64,000 bases of DNA from Oscillospiraceae bacterium (lineage in GTDB: Bacteria; Bacillota; Clostridia; Oscillospirales; Ruminococcaceae). The stretch covers positions 18,553 to 82,552 of the forward strand of contig SFLS01000003.1 of NCBI GenBank assembly GCA_004554485.1, written 5' to 3'. The notes under the pieces were generated by a model. The model made no database searches, had not been told where the DNA came from, and saw only the letters and a list, made by a program, of their open reading frames with translations. Below, piece by piece: positions 33,365-41,863 of the stretch (positions are counted from its first letter, which is position 1; the number at the start of each line of letters is the position of its first letter). The position numbers were made by a program, and so were the translations under genes.

Positions 33365-34105
33365 ATGGCGCAGAAGATCATCGAGGTAAAAGACCTGAAA
33401 AAATACTACAACGGCGGCGCAGTCCGCGCGCTGGATGGCGTAACGGTGGATATCTGCAAAGGAGAAGTAATCGCCGTGATCGGACCCTCCGGCGGCGGCA
33501 AAAGCACCTTCCTGCGCAGTCTGAACCTGCTGGAGACTCCCACCTCCGGCACCATCCTGGTGGATGGGGTGGAGATCACCGGCAAAAAGGTGGATCTGCC
33601 CCGCCACCGGCAGAAGATGGGGATGGTGTTCCAGCACTTTAATCTGTTTCCCCACAAGTCGGTGCTGGAGAACCTGACCATGGCGCCCATCCACATCAAG
33701 GGGATGGAAAAAGAGCAGGCCGAGCAAAAGGCAATGGAGCTTCTGAGTCGGGTGGGACTCGCGGACCGTGCAGGAGCCTATCCGGCCCAGCTTTCCGGCG
33801 GGCAGAAGCAGCGGGTCGCCATTGTGCGGGCGCTGGCCATGGAACCGGAGGTCATGCTGTTCGATGAGCCGACCAGCGCGCTGGACCCCGAAATGGTGGG
33901 GGAGGTGCTGGAGGTCATGCGGGAGCTGGCGCACGAGGGGATGACGATGGTGATCGTCACCCACGAGATGGCCTTCGCGCGGGAGGTAAGCAGCCGGGTA
34001 CTGTTTATGGAAGAGGGCAAGCTGGGCGAGGAGGGAACGCCGGAAACGGTGTTCAGCCATCCGCAAAGCCCCAGGCTGCAAAGCTTTTTGAAGAAGATGC
34101 TGTAA
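33365..34105 (+). CDS. amino-acid ABC transporter ATPase (GlnQ/ArtM type)
   Basis: 246 residues. Walker A GPSGGGKSTF, Q-loop MVFQHFNLFPH, signature LSGGQKQRVAIVRAL, Walker B VMLFDEPTSALDPE, and H-loop IVTHEM. All motifs complete. The start immediately follows the permease stop. It powers the uptake system formed with the two preceding genes. Confidence 0.96.
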   Translation: MAQKIIEVKDLKKYYNGGAVRALDGVTVDICKGEVIAVIGPSGGGKSTFLRSLNLLETPTSGTILVDGVEITGKKVDLPRHRQKMGMVFQHFNLFPHKSVLENLTMAPIHIKGMEKEQAEQKAMELLSRVGLADRAGAYPAQLSGGQKQRVAIVRALAMEPEVMLFDEPTSALDPEMVGEVLEVMRELAHEGMTMVIVTHEMAFAREVSSRVLFMEEGKLGEEGTPETVFSHPQSPRLQSFLKKML

Positions 34106-34117
34106 GGAGGCCGGAGG

Positions 34118-35551
34118 GTGAACGGGCAAAAGCAGGCGGCGCTGGCCGCCATAGAAGAAAAAAAGCAGCTGGTCGCCGGCGTGGCGGATCAAATATGGGA
34201 GTATGCCGAGCTATCGTTGCAGGAGGTCCAGTCGGCGGCGCTGTATGTCCGGGTGCTGCGGCAGGAGGGCTTTGCCGTTGAGGAGGGGATCTGCGGGATC
34301 CCCACCGCCTTTTCCGCCTCCTTTGGGACGGGACGGCCGGTCATCGGCATTCTGGCGGAATACGACGCCCTCTCCGGACTGTCGCAGCAGGGCGGCTGCC
34401 CTGTCCGTCGGGAACTGACCCCCGGCGGTACCGGCCACGGCTGCGGACATCATCTGCTGGGGGCGGGGGCGCTGGCCGCCGCGTTGGGCGTCAAGCATTA
34501 TCTGCAGCAGACCGGGCACCCCGGTACGGTGGTGCTGTACGGCTGCCCCGGCGAGGAGGGCGGCGCGGCCAAGGCCTTTATGGCGCGGGAAAAGCTGTGG
34601 TACGGCCTGGATGCGGCGCTGACCTGGCACCCGGATGACTGCAACGAGGTGGCCACCGGCTCCAGCAACGCCTGTATTCAGGTGCAGTATACCTTCCACG
34701 GGGTGGCGGCCCACGCCGCCGGCGACCCCGAAAAAGGCCGCAGCGCGCTGGACGCCGTTTCGTTGATGAATCTCGGCGTGCAGTTCCTGCGGGAGCACAT
34801 GGAGCCGCAGGCCCGCATCCACTATGCCGTGACCGACACCGGCGGCTGCAGCCCCAATGTAGTGCAGGCCAGGGCCTCGGTGCTGTATATGGTGCGCTCC
34901 GACAGGGTCAAAAAGGCGCTGGAGCTGCAGGCCCGTGTGGATAAGATTGCCGAAGGTGCGGCCCTGATGACCGAAACGAGCTGCCGGCGCAAATTTATCG
35001 ACGGCCTGGCGGAGACGATCCCCAACCACGCGTTGGAGGCGCTGCTGTACCGGAATTTCAGCGAGGTAGGCGTTCCCGTCTATACCGGGGAGGAACAGGC
35101 CTTTGCCGCAGCCCTGGCCGCCACCTATGAGGCCGAAGGATATCTGCCCGGGGTGGGCCGGCAGGATGCCGGCTACGCCGCAGCCGTCAAAGCGATGAAG
35201 CCGGCCGGGGCGATGAACGATGTATTGCTGCCGCTGTATCAGGGCGAGGCGTTTTCGCCCGGTTCCACCGATGTGGGAGACGTCAGCTGGCAATGCCCCA
35301 CGGCGCAGCTTCACGTGGCGGCCTGGCCCAATGGCTGCCCCGGCCACAGCTGGCAGAACGTTTCCTGCGGCAAGACCTCCATCGGGCACAAGGCGGCGCT
35401 GTGCGCCGGCAAGGTGCTGTGCGCGGCGGCCGTCGACCTGCTGGAACAGCCCGAGCTGCTGCAGGCCGCCCACCGCGAACATGAGGAGAGGACGGCAGAC
35501 GGCTATACCTTCCCCATTCCGCCTGATGCCGTTCCCACCATTCCGGACTGA
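34118..35551 (+). CDS. M20 family amidohydrolase (AbgB-like)
   Basis: 477 residues, GTG start at 34118 with TAAGGAGGCCGGAGG upstream. Metal-binding segments are visible: ILAEYDALSGLSQQGG, GHGCGHHLLGAGALAAAL, YGCPGEEGGAAKAFM, ALTWHPDD, then the dimerisation domain (VQYTFHGVAAHAAGDPEKGR). This arrangement matches p-aminobenzoyl-glutamate hydrolase subunit B and related peptidases. In the context of the importer, it probably cleaves an N-acyl or dipeptide amino-acid conjugate taken up by the system (inference). Confidence 0.9.
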   Translation: MNGQKQAALAAIEEKKQLVAGVADQIWEYAELSLQEVQSAALYVRVLRQEGFAVEEGICGIPTAFSASFGTGRPVIGILAEYDALSGLSQQGGCPVRRELTPGGTGHGCGHHLLGAGALAAALGVKHYLQQTGHPGTVVLYGCPGEEGGAAKAFMAREKLWYGLDAALTWHPDDCNEVATGSSNACIQVQYTFHGVAAHAAGDPEKGRSALDAVSLMNLGVQFLREHMEPQARIHYAVTDTGGCSPNVVQARASVLYMVRSDRVKKALELQARVDKIAEGAALMTETSCRRKFIDGLAETIPNHALEALLYRNFSEVGVPVYTGEEQAFAAALAATYEAEGYLPGVGRQDAGYAAAVKAMKPAGAMNDVLLPLYQGEAFSPGSTDVGDVSWQCPTAQLHVAAWPNGCPGHSWQNVSCGKTSIGHKAALCAGKVLCAAAVDLLEQPELLQAAHREHEERTADGYTFPIPPDAVPTIPD

Positions 35552-35567
35552 CCGCAACATAAATAAT

Positions 35568-35612
35568 CACGCCGCTCCTGTCCCGGCCGGACAAGGGGCG
35601 GCGTGTGTTTTT
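35568..35612 (+). terminator. terminator of the importer operon
   Basis: CACGCCGC...GCGGCGTG stem with TGTCC/GGACA inside, then TTTTT. Confidence 0.8.
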
Positions 35613-35646
35613 CGGAGGGCGGTTTCTCAGCACCGGAGCCCCCATT

Positions 35647-36102
35647 TTATTCTCCGCATTGCCGTTGTCCGCGGAAAAAGGCGGAAAGCAGCGCGGAACA
35701 TTCCTCTGCCAGGACGCCGGAGGTCAAACGGGGGGCAGCGCCCAGGTCCAGGTGGGCCAGATTCAGGCGCGAACCAAGGCAGCCGTATTGTTCATCGGCG
35801 GCGCCGTACACCACCCGGCCCAGTCTGGCGTTGAGGATAACGCCGCTGCACATGGGGCAGGGCTCCAGCGTGACGTACAGGGTACAGTCCTCCAGCCGCC
35901 AGTCCCCCCGCGCCCGGCAGGCCTGCTCGATGGCCCGCACCTCAGCGTGCCCCAGCGGGGAATGGGTGGCCTCTCGGTCGTTATGGGCGGCAGCCAGCAC
36001 GGTATCGCCGCACACCACCACCGCCCCCACCGGAATTTCCCCGGCTGCGGCGGCTTTTTCGGCTTCGGCCAGGGCCAGCCGCATATAGTGCTCTTGGTTC
36101 AT
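35647..36102 (-). CDS. tadA: tRNA-specific adenosine deaminase
   Basis: 151 residues from ATG at 36102 (GAAAGGAGT upstream). HAEVRAIEQA (zinc His and catalytic Glu) and TLEPCPMCSGVIL (two zinc cysteines) define the deaminase; NARLGRVVYGAADEQYGCLGS is typical of TadA. It converts A34 to inosine in tRNA-Arg(ACG). Last gene of a minus-strand run; a cloverleaf element separates it from the CPBP gene. Confidence 0.95.
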   Translation of the reverse strand: MNQEHYMRLALAEAEKAAAAGEIPVGAVVVCGDTVLAAAHNDREATHSPLGHAEVRAIEQACRARGDWRLEDCTLYVTLEPCPMCSGVILNARLGRVVYGAADEQYGCLGSRLNLAHLDLGAAPRLTSGVLAEECSALLSAFFRGQRQCGE

Positions 36103-36145
36103 GGGGGAATACTCCTTTCGGGTCGTGGTAGGGGAGGGAAGGCTC

Positions 36146-36231
36146 CGGCCCCGCAGAGCGGCGATCCTGCGGATCGCCGGGGCGGACGCAGACCGCCCGC
36201 ACGCGCCGCAGGCGTGTGCCCTGCGGGGCCG
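36146..36231. repeat. cloverleaf element E
   Basis: Closing stem 36146-36156/36221-36231 (11 bp). Hairpins 36159-36179 (9 bp, TGC), 36180-36198 (one A-A mismatch, GCA), 36199-36219 (9 bp with one G-T, GCA). It lies between the CPBP stop and the tadA start. Confidence 0.9.
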
Positions 36232-36252
36232 GGCCGGGATTCTGCACAAACC

Positions 36253-37107
36253 TTATGCAGCCGGGAAAAACAGCGCGTTGCTCAGCAGCAGCACAAGGGA
36301 AAGCGCCAGCGGCACGGTAAACAGCTGCCGGGGACGGCCTCCCTTGGAAAGTGCCGGCTGCGGCCGGCGGCGGAGGAAAAGCAGTGAAACAGCGCCCAGC
36401 AGCAGGAGCGCCAGCAGCAGACCGGTGGTAACGGGGCCGGGGTGATATGCGGTCAGATAGGCAACCAGATTGTTGCACAGGTGGAGCAGGATCGCCCAGC
36501 GAAGCGTCCCGGTCTGCAGGGTGACGACGCCCAACAGCAGTCCGGCGGCACAGGCCGGGATCCACTGGGACAGCGAGCCGTGCGCGGCCATGAACAGCAG
36601 CGCCGAGCAAAGGAGGGCGGCGCGGTCTCCGGCAGGGCGAAGCCCCTGCAGCACCGCCCCGCGGAACAGCAGTTCCTCCAGCAAGGCCGGGACGACCACG
36701 CGGGAAAGAAAACAAAGCACCGTTTCCATCGGGGCGCCGCCGGCAGAGGGATAAGGTGCGGGAACGCCGGATCCGGTCAGCAGGCGATGGAGGAGCTGGC
36801 CCAGCAGGTTGGCTGCCAGCAGAAGGAAAAGCCCGGCGGGCAGCAGCCACGGGGTACCGTTTCGCCCCCGCTGCAGCGGGCAAAGCACCGCGGCAGGGCG
36901 GCGCAGCAGCGCCAGGGTCAACCACAGCGGCAGCGCCAGCATGGCCGCCTGGAGAATCAGTCCCAGGGCGGCCGCCGCCGTCGGCGGCAGGCAGGGCAGA
37001 TATTCCCGCTCCAGCCAGGCGGTCAGCCGCATGGCGGCCCACAGCGCCAGCATCCCGCCGCCGCAGGCGGCGCTGCCAAAGCGGACTTCGGTATTTTGCC
37101 GCGGCAT
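36253..37107 (-). CDS. CPBP family intramembrane metalloprotease
   Basis: 284 residues from ATG at 37107 (AAAGGAGCC upstream). About eight membrane segments. The catalytic motifs EELLFRGAVLQGL (EE-x3-R), LLFMAAHGSLSQW and AILLHLCNNLVAY match the CAAX protease/bacteriocin-processing (Abi, CPBP) family, which cleaves or protects within the membrane. Substrate unknown; no bacteriocin gene is nearby. Flanked on both sides by cloverleaf elements. Confidence 0.88.
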   Translation of the reverse strand: MPRQNTEVRFGSAACGGGMLALWAAMRLTAWLEREYLPCLPPTAAAALGLILQAAMLALPLWLTLALLRRPAAVLCPLQRGRNGTPWLLPAGLFLLLAANLLGQLLHRLLTGSGVPAPYPSAGGAPMETVLCFLSRVVVPALLEELLFRGAVLQGLRPAGDRAALLCSALLFMAAHGSLSQWIPACAAGLLLGVVTLQTGTLRWAILLHLCNNLVAYLTAYHPGPVTTGLLLALLLLGAVSLLFLRRRPQPALSKGGRPRQLFTVPLALSLVLLLSNALFFPAA

Positions 37108-37149
37108 GGCATGGCTCCTTTCCCGTTGATGGCATAAGCGGCAGAGCTT

Positions 37150-37232
37150 CGGCCCGCAGGGCCGGCCGCCGCAGGCGGCCGCTGCACGCGCAGCGTGCAG
37201 GCCCCGGCCCCGCCGGGGCGCCCTGCGGGCCG
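37150..37232. repeat. cloverleaf element F
   Basis: Closing stem 37150-37162/37220-37232 (13 bp). Hairpins 37164-37180 (7 bp, GCA), 37182-37200 (8 bp, GCA), 37201-37219 (8 bp, CCC). It lies between the ychF stop and the CPBP start. Confidence 0.93.
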
Positions 37233-37315
37233 TCCCGGTTACGGCTCTTACTGCCGTGGGCGGGGCAAAAGCCGGGCCCGCCCCCGCAAAAGAGGACGGG
37301 CAAAAAACAATCGGT

Positions 37316-38413
37316 TTAGACATTAAAGCGGAACAGCACCACATCGCCGTCCTGCATGATATAGTCCTTGCCCTCGCTGCGGATCAGTCCCTTTTCCTTG
37401 GCGGCCTGCAGCGAACCGCACTCCACCAGCGTCTCAAAGGGGACGACCTCCGCTCGGATAAAACCGCGCTCAAAATCGCTGTGGATCTTGCCGGCGGCCT
37501 GCGGTGCTTTGGTACCGCGGGTGATGGTCCAGGCGCGCACCTCCGGCTTGCCGGCAGTCAGGTAGCTGATCAGCCCCAGCAGGTCGTAGCCGGCGGTGAC
37601 CAGCCGGTCCAGGCCGGACTGGTGCAGCCCCAGTTCCTCCAGGAACATCTGCCGGTCCTCCGGCTCCATCTGGGAAAGCTCTTCCTCCAGTTTGCCGCAG
37701 ATGGGGACGACGCGGCTGCCTTCGGCCCCGGCGATCTCCACCACCTGCCGGTAGAGGGGATTATCGTTCAGGTCACCGGCAAAATCCGCTTCGCTGAGAT
37801 TTGCCGCGTAGATGACCGGCTTGTTGGAAAGCAGGGGGCAGTCGGCAATCAGCTCTTTTTCTTCCTCGCTGCATTCAAAGCTGCGGGCGGATTTTCCCTC
37901 GCCCAGCCAGGCGTTCAGACGCTCGAAGAGGGCGGCCTCCGCCAGCGGCTTTTTATCGCCGCCCTTGGCCGCCTTTTTGCAGCGGTCGATCCGACGCTCC
38001 ACCAGGTCGATATCGGAAAGCACCAGCTCCAGGTTGATGGTCTCGATATCCCGCGCCGGGCCGATATCCCCGCTGACATGGATGATCTCACCGTCCCGGA
38101 AGCAGCGGACGACGTGGACGATGGCATCCACCTCCCGGATGTGGGAAAGGAATTTGTTGCCCAGACCCTCGCCCTGGGAAGCGCCCTTTACCAGCCCGGC
38201 GATATCCACAAACTCAATCACGGCGGGCGTGACCTTATCGGGGTGGTACATTTCGCACAGCTTGTCCAGACGGGGGTCCGGCACCGGGACGACGCCGACG
38301 TTGGGCTCGATGGTGCAGAAGGGATAGTTGGCCGCGCCGGCCGCACCGCCGGTCAGGGCGTTAAAAATGGTGCTCTTGCCGACGTTGGGCAGACCCACGA
38401 TACCGAGTTTCAT
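37316..38413 (-). CDS. ychF: YchF/Obg-like redox-regulated ATPase
   Basis: 365 residues, full length. G1 GLPNVGKSTIFNAL, switch region YPFCTIEPNVGVVPVPD, G3 DIAGLVKGASQGEGLGN, a coiled-coil insertion, and the C-terminal TGS-like domain ending DYIMQDGDVVLFRFNV. YchF binds ATP in preference to GTP and associates with ribosomes. CAGAAAGGAAG precedes the ATG. A near-consensus promoter lies at 38452-38480. Confidence 0.97.
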   Translation of the reverse strand: MKLGIVGLPNVGKSTIFNALTGGAAGAANYPFCTIEPNVGVVPVPDPRLDKLCEMYHPDKVTPAVIEFVDIAGLVKGASQGEGLGNKFLSHIREVDAIVHVVRCFRDGEIIHVSGDIGPARDIETINLELVLSDIDLVERRIDRCKKAAKGGDKKPLAEAALFERLNAWLGEGKSARSFECSEEEKELIADCPLLSNKPVIYAANLSEADFAGDLNDNPLYRQVVEIAGAEGSRVVPICGKLEEELSQMEPEDRQMFLEELGLHQSGLDRLVTAGYDLLGLISYLTAGKPEVRAWTITRGTKAPQAAGKIHSDFERGFIRAEVVPFETLVECGSLQAAKEKGLIRSEGKDYIMQDGDVVLFRFNV

Positions 38414-38451
38414 AATGCTGTTCTTCCTTTCTGTGGCAGTTGCTGTTCTTC

Positions 38452-38480
38452 ATTATAGAGGTTTTGGGGAGGATTGGCAA
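38452..38480 (-). promoter_or_regulatory. sigma-A promoter of ychF
   Basis: Minus strand TTGCCA (38480-38475), 17 bases, TATAAT (38457-38452). Confidence 0.82.
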
Positions 38481-38518
38481 GGGGGAGCCGCGGCCCATTT
38501 GCGGACAAAACGCAAAAA

Positions 38519-38550
38519 GAAAAACGCCGCCCCGGGCAAAGGGGCAGCGT
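38519..38550 (-). terminator. terminator of gltX
   Basis: Minus strand ACGCTGCCCC/GGGGCGGCGT stem, then TTTTT. Confidence 0.85.
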
Positions 38551-38570
38551 AAGGTCTTTCGGCAAGGGGC

Positions 38571-40028
38571 TCAGCCCAGCTTGGCCAGGGCGGCGCGGAT
38601 GCGGGAAAGGGTTTCCTCCCGGCCCAGCACCACGGCCAGCTCGATGCCGCCGCCGGGGGTGAACTGCTTGCCGGAAACGGCCACCCGCAGGGGGTACAGC
38701 AGCCAGCCGTTCTTGACGCCCAGCTTTTCAATTTCAGCAAATAGCGCCTCGTGGATAGCGGTCTGGTTCCACTCGGGCAGATTTTCCAGAATCGGCAACA
38801 CGGCGGTCAGCGCCTCCTTGGCACTCTCCGGAGTGGTTTTCATCTTTTTGCTGGTATAAAGCGCGGTGTCGTAGTCCGGCACGGCGTCGATAAAGTCCAC
38901 CTGCTCCGGAATGTCGCTGAGCGCCTCGCAGCGGGTCTGCAGCACGGTGCAAAGCTCCCGCAGGTCGGCGGTCTCGCTCTTTACCGTTTTGCGGATCCAG
39001 GGCAGCGCCTTTTCGTAGAATTCCTCAGCAGAAAGCGCGCGGATATACTCACCGTTGATGTAGCGCAGCTTCTGCAGATCAAAGACGGCAGGGCTCTTGG
39101 AAATGCCGGAGATATCGAATTCCTTGACCAGCTCCTCCAGCGAGAAGATCTCCCGGTCGCCCTTGGGGCTCCAGCCCAGCAGGGCAATATAGTTGAGGAT
39201 GGCGGGGGTCAGGTAGCCCATCTGCACCAGGTCCTCGTAGGAAGCGTCGCCATGGCGTTTGCTGAGCTTATGGGTCGCATCCCGCATGACCGGAGCGCAG
39301 TGGATATACTTGGGGATCTCCCAGCCGAAGGCCTCGTACAGCAGGTTGTACTTGGGGGTGGAGGAAAGGTATTCGTTGCCGCGGATGACGTGGGTGATGC
39401 CCATGGTGTGGTCGTCCACCACGTTGGCAAAGTTGTAGGTGGGCATACCGTCGCCTTTGATCAGGATCTGATCATCAAGGGTGCTGCAGTCCACGGTCAC
39501 GTCGCCGTACACCTCGTCGTGGAAGGTAACGGTGCCTTCGGTGGGGACCTTCTGCCGGATAACGTAAGGCACGCCGGCGGCCAGCTTGGCCTCCACCTCT
39601 TCCTTGGAAAGGTTGCGGCAATGGCCGTCGTAGCGGGGCGCCATGCCGGAGGCCTCCTGCACCTTGCGCACCTCCTCCAGCCGCTCCTTGTCGCAGAAGC
39701 AGTAGTAGGCATGGCCGCTTTCCACCAGCTTCAGGGCATATTCCTTGAACATATCCATCCGCTGGCTTTGGATATAGGGGCCGACGGGTCCGCCGATATC
39801 GGGACCCTCATCCCAGATGAGGCCGGTTTCTTTCAGCGTTTTATAGATGATCTCGACGGCGCCTTCTACCTGACGCTCCTGGTCGGTGTCCTCAATCCGC
39901 AGCAGAAAACGGCCGTTGTGGCCTTTGGCGACAAGATAGGCGAACAGCGCGGTACGCAGGTTGCCGACGTGCATATAGCCGGTGGGGCTGGGGGCAAACC
40001 GGGTACGAACATGGTCGAACTGGAACAT
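38571..40028 (-). CDS. gltX: glutamyl-tRNA synthetase
   Basis: 485 residues. Class I motifs: TRFAPSPTGYMHVGNLRTAL (HIGH region with VGN in place of IGH), LRIEDTDQER, and HKLSKRHGDASYE (KLSKR). The C-terminal anticodon-binding part is standard length. Whether it also charges tRNA-Gln cannot be told here. Its promoter TTGACA-N17-TAGTAT lies at 40090-40118, and the ATG follows an AAAGGATGAAG. Confidence 0.97.
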   Translation of the reverse strand: MFQFDHVRTRFAPSPTGYMHVGNLRTALFAYLVAKGHNGRFLLRIEDTDQERQVEGAVEIIYKTLKETGLIWDEGPDIGGPVGPYIQSQRMDMFKEYALKLVESGHAYYCFCDKERLEEVRKVQEASGMAPRYDGHCRNLSKEEVEAKLAAGVPYVIRQKVPTEGTVTFHDEVYGDVTVDCSTLDDQILIKGDGMPTYNFANVVDDHTMGITHVIRGNEYLSSTPKYNLLYEAFGWEIPKYIHCAPVMRDATHKLSKRHGDASYEDLVQMGYLTPAILNYIALLGWSPKGDREIFSLEELVKEFDISGISKSPAVFDLQKLRYINGEYIRALSAEEFYEKALPWIRKTVKSETADLRELCTVLQTRCEALSDIPEQVDFIDAVPDYDTALYTSKKMKTTPESAKEALTAVLPILENLPEWNQTAIHEALFAEIEKLGVKNGWLLYPLRVAVSGKQFTPGGGIELAVVLGREETLSRIRAALAKLG

Positions 40029-40089
40029 AATTCTTCATCCTTTGTGATATGAAAATTGTAACGGGCAACCCCCGCATTTTTACTAATTT

Positions 40090-40118
40090 ATACTACCGCC
40101 AAAGCCTGCGGCTGTCAA
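40090..40118 (-). promoter_or_regulatory. sigma-A promoter of gltX
   Basis: Minus strand TTGACA (40118-40113), 17 bases, TAGTAT (40095-40090). Confidence 0.65.
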
Positions 40119-40160
40119 GGAGAAAGTAGCTGCATACCGCCCGCCCGGCTCTGCTTTGCC

Positions 40161-40198
40161 AAAAAAGCCGGAGCCTCCCGCGAACGGGAGGCTCCGGC
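40161..40198 (-). terminator. terminator of DUF2804 gene
   Basis: 14-bp perfect stem GCCGGAGCCTCCCG/CGGGAGGCTCCGGC; minus strand then has TTTTTT. Confidence 0.9.
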
Positions 40199-40207
40199 AG
40201 CGGAAGG

Positions 40208-41242
40208 TTACCACTTATTATAAACCTTTTCGGCAAAGCCCAGCAGGTCCCGGATCTCCAGCCGGGTGCCGTCATCCAGCACGGCGGTGCCGGTAAAGCG
40301 GCCAAATACCTGATGCTGGTCGCTGCAGATGATGCCGATATCGGTGCAGCTGGCCCGGTCCAGCACCGGCGTAAAGGCCATTTCGAACCGGCCGTCGCTG
40401 GAGGTAAAGCGCCACGGGCTCATAAAGTCATCCCGGCCGTCCTTCTGCGGGATCCCAAAGGTCAGGCGGTCCAGCTTGTGGGCAACGCCGTCGTAAAACA
40501 GCATATTTTCGCTGGCAGCGCCGGTATCCCCAAAGCCGTAGCCGATATTAAAGCCGAAGGGCCGGCCGTTTACCAGGCCGTTGCCGCTGCCCCAGTACCA
40601 GGTGTTTTTATAGGTCCAGACGCCGCGGCCCCAGTCCAGTGTGGCAAAGGTCTCGGCAGGGTCAAACTCGATAACCTGCCCGTCCCATTCCACCCGGCCG
40701 GCGGCACGCATACAGTTGATCTTCTGGTTGTAATAAAAGGCCTTTTTATCCTCGGCAAAGGGGGTCACAATCACCATGGAATCCTGCGGCGTGTCGGTCA
40801 GGGTGAATTCCGCCGTGACCGGCTTGCGGTCCAGAAAATTTTTGACCCAGGCCGTCAGGCGGCGGGTGCCGTCCGGCAGCACCTTAAAGCAGAAATCGGC
40901 GTCCTTGCGCCGCACGGCGACGTCTCCGGCGGCGCTGCTGGCCGGGAACCCCGTTTTGCCGCCGGGGAAGGGAAAGATGATATTGACGGTGCGTTCCCAC
41001 GGCCGCGAAAAATCCAGCAGCGAAAAGCCCAGAAGACCCATGTAGCTGTTGTCGTCAATGGTCAGGGCGACGCCCCAGCGGTCGTTCATGATCAGGTAGT
41101 AATCCCACTCCTTGATGCGGTGGGCGGCGGCGCGGATGGCCCGGCGGTCGTACTGCTTAATGAGACTGCGGGCAAAGCCGGCTTCGCACAGCTCGCCCTG
41201 TTCGTTCAGCAGCGGGCCGGGGGTGGTCAGTTCTTTCTGCAT
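40208..41242 (-). CDS. DUF2804 domain protein
   Basis: 344 residues from ATG at 41242 (CAAGGAGGT upstream). Conserved DUF2804 stretches include LTTPGPLLNEQGELCEAGFA at the start, MNDRWGVALTIDDNSYMG, LDWGRGVWTYKNTWYWGSG and FGFNIGYGFGDTGAASENM. No enzyme motif is recognised; the family is beta-rich and related to lipocalin-like hydroxyneurosporene-synthase folds, with no known function. No signal peptide. It forms a separate unit with its own terminator. Confidence 0.85.
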   Translation of the reverse strand: MQKELTTPGPLLNEQGELCEAGFARSLIKQYDRRAIRAAAHRIKEWDYYLIMNDRWGVALTIDDNSYMGLLGFSLLDFSRPWERTVNIIFPFPGGKTGFPASSAAGDVAVRRKDADFCFKVLPDGTRRLTAWVKNFLDRKPVTAEFTLTDTPQDSMVIVTPFAEDKKAFYYNQKINCMRAAGRVEWDGQVIEFDPAETFATLDWGRGVWTYKNTWYWGSGNGLVNGRPFGFNIGYGFGDTGAASENMLFYDGVAHKLDRLTFGIPQKDGRDDFMSPWRFTSSDGRFEMAFTPVLDRASCTDIGIICSDQHQVFGRFTGTAVLDDGTRLEIRDLLGFAEKVYNKW

Positions 41243-41310
41243 GGGGGACCTCCTTGATAATGTCATTCCGGGGCGCGGCCCCGGGCGGGGAGAGTGCAGG
41301 GGGAAAGGCA

Positions 41311-41395
41311 CGGCCCGCAGGGCCGGCTGCCGCAGGCAGCCGCGGCGATCTTCGATCGCCGGCCCCGCCCTCCGGACGGGGCGCCCTGCGGGCCG
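41311..41395. repeat. cloverleaf element G
   Basis: Closing stem 41311-41323/41383-41395 (13 bp). Hairpins 41325-41341 (7 bp, GCA), 41343-41361 (8 bp, TTC), 41362-41382 (one C-A mismatch, TCC). Its right end overlaps the 37-bp tandem duplication by 5 bases. Confidence 0.92.
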
Positions 41396-41464
41396 CCCGG
41401 TTTCCGGCTTTTTGCCGATCAGGCTTCGGCCGCCCGGTTTCCGGCTTTTTGCCGATCAGGCTTC
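41391..41464. repeat. exact 37-bp tandem duplication at the DUF1858 3' end
   Basis: Copy 1 is 41391-41427 and copy 2 is 41428-41464, with no differences. It spans the last codons and stop of the DUF1858 gene (stop at 41456-41458); the left copy is untranslated. Its left edge falls within the last five bases of element G. Confidence 0.95.
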
Positions 41465-41653
41465 GGCGGCCCGGTTCAGCGCCTCCATCAGCGCGGGGAC
41501 GTCGATGCCGTGGGCCAGCGCGCCCTGCTCGATGTTCTCAAAGTGGGCGGCGGCGCAGCCGATGCAGCCCATGCCGAAGCGCTGCAGCACCTCCACGGTA
41601 GCAGGATATTTCTGTACAGTCTCCATAATACCCATCTCTTTGGTGATCAGCAT
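41456..41653 (-). CDS. DUF1858 (hybrid cluster associated redox disulfide) protein
   Basis: 65 residues. The signature is KYPATVEVLQRFGMGCIGCA, with the CxxC redox pair, preceded by a short helix. Proteins of this family appear beside hybrid cluster proteins and other Fe-S redox enzymes, though no such partner is adjacent here. GAGGAG precedes the ATG at 41653. The 3' end of the gene is tandemly duplicated (37 bp), and the spare copy lies beyond the stop. Confidence 0.9.
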   Translation of the reverse strand: MLITKEMGIMETVQKYPATVEVLQRFGMGCIGCAAAHFENIEQGALAHGIDVPALMEALNRAAEA

Positions 41654-41777
41654 ATATTTTCATTCTCCTCTGCATTAAAATAACGGTTTTTTACCACTTT
41701 CAGTATAGTAGCTTTCCCCGAATTTGTAAACAGAATCCGAACTTTTTTGCAGGGGCGGGCCAACCGCCCCACCTTGA

Positions 41778-41807
41778 TTGACAAGCAGCGGCGGGATGGT
41801 GTAAAAT
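41778..41807 (+). promoter_or_regulatory. sigma-A promoter of lipoprotein sortase gene
   Basis: TTGACA (41778-41783), 18 bases, TAAAAT (41802-41807). Confidence 0.75.
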
Positions 41808-41863
41808 AATGCCGTCCCAACCAGAAAGGACGCATAATACCAGAAAGAAGCATGAGGAATGCC

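Noticed and set aside
41391..41464. CRISPR or minisatellite
   Set aside because: Only two copies with no spacers; a simple tandem duplication.
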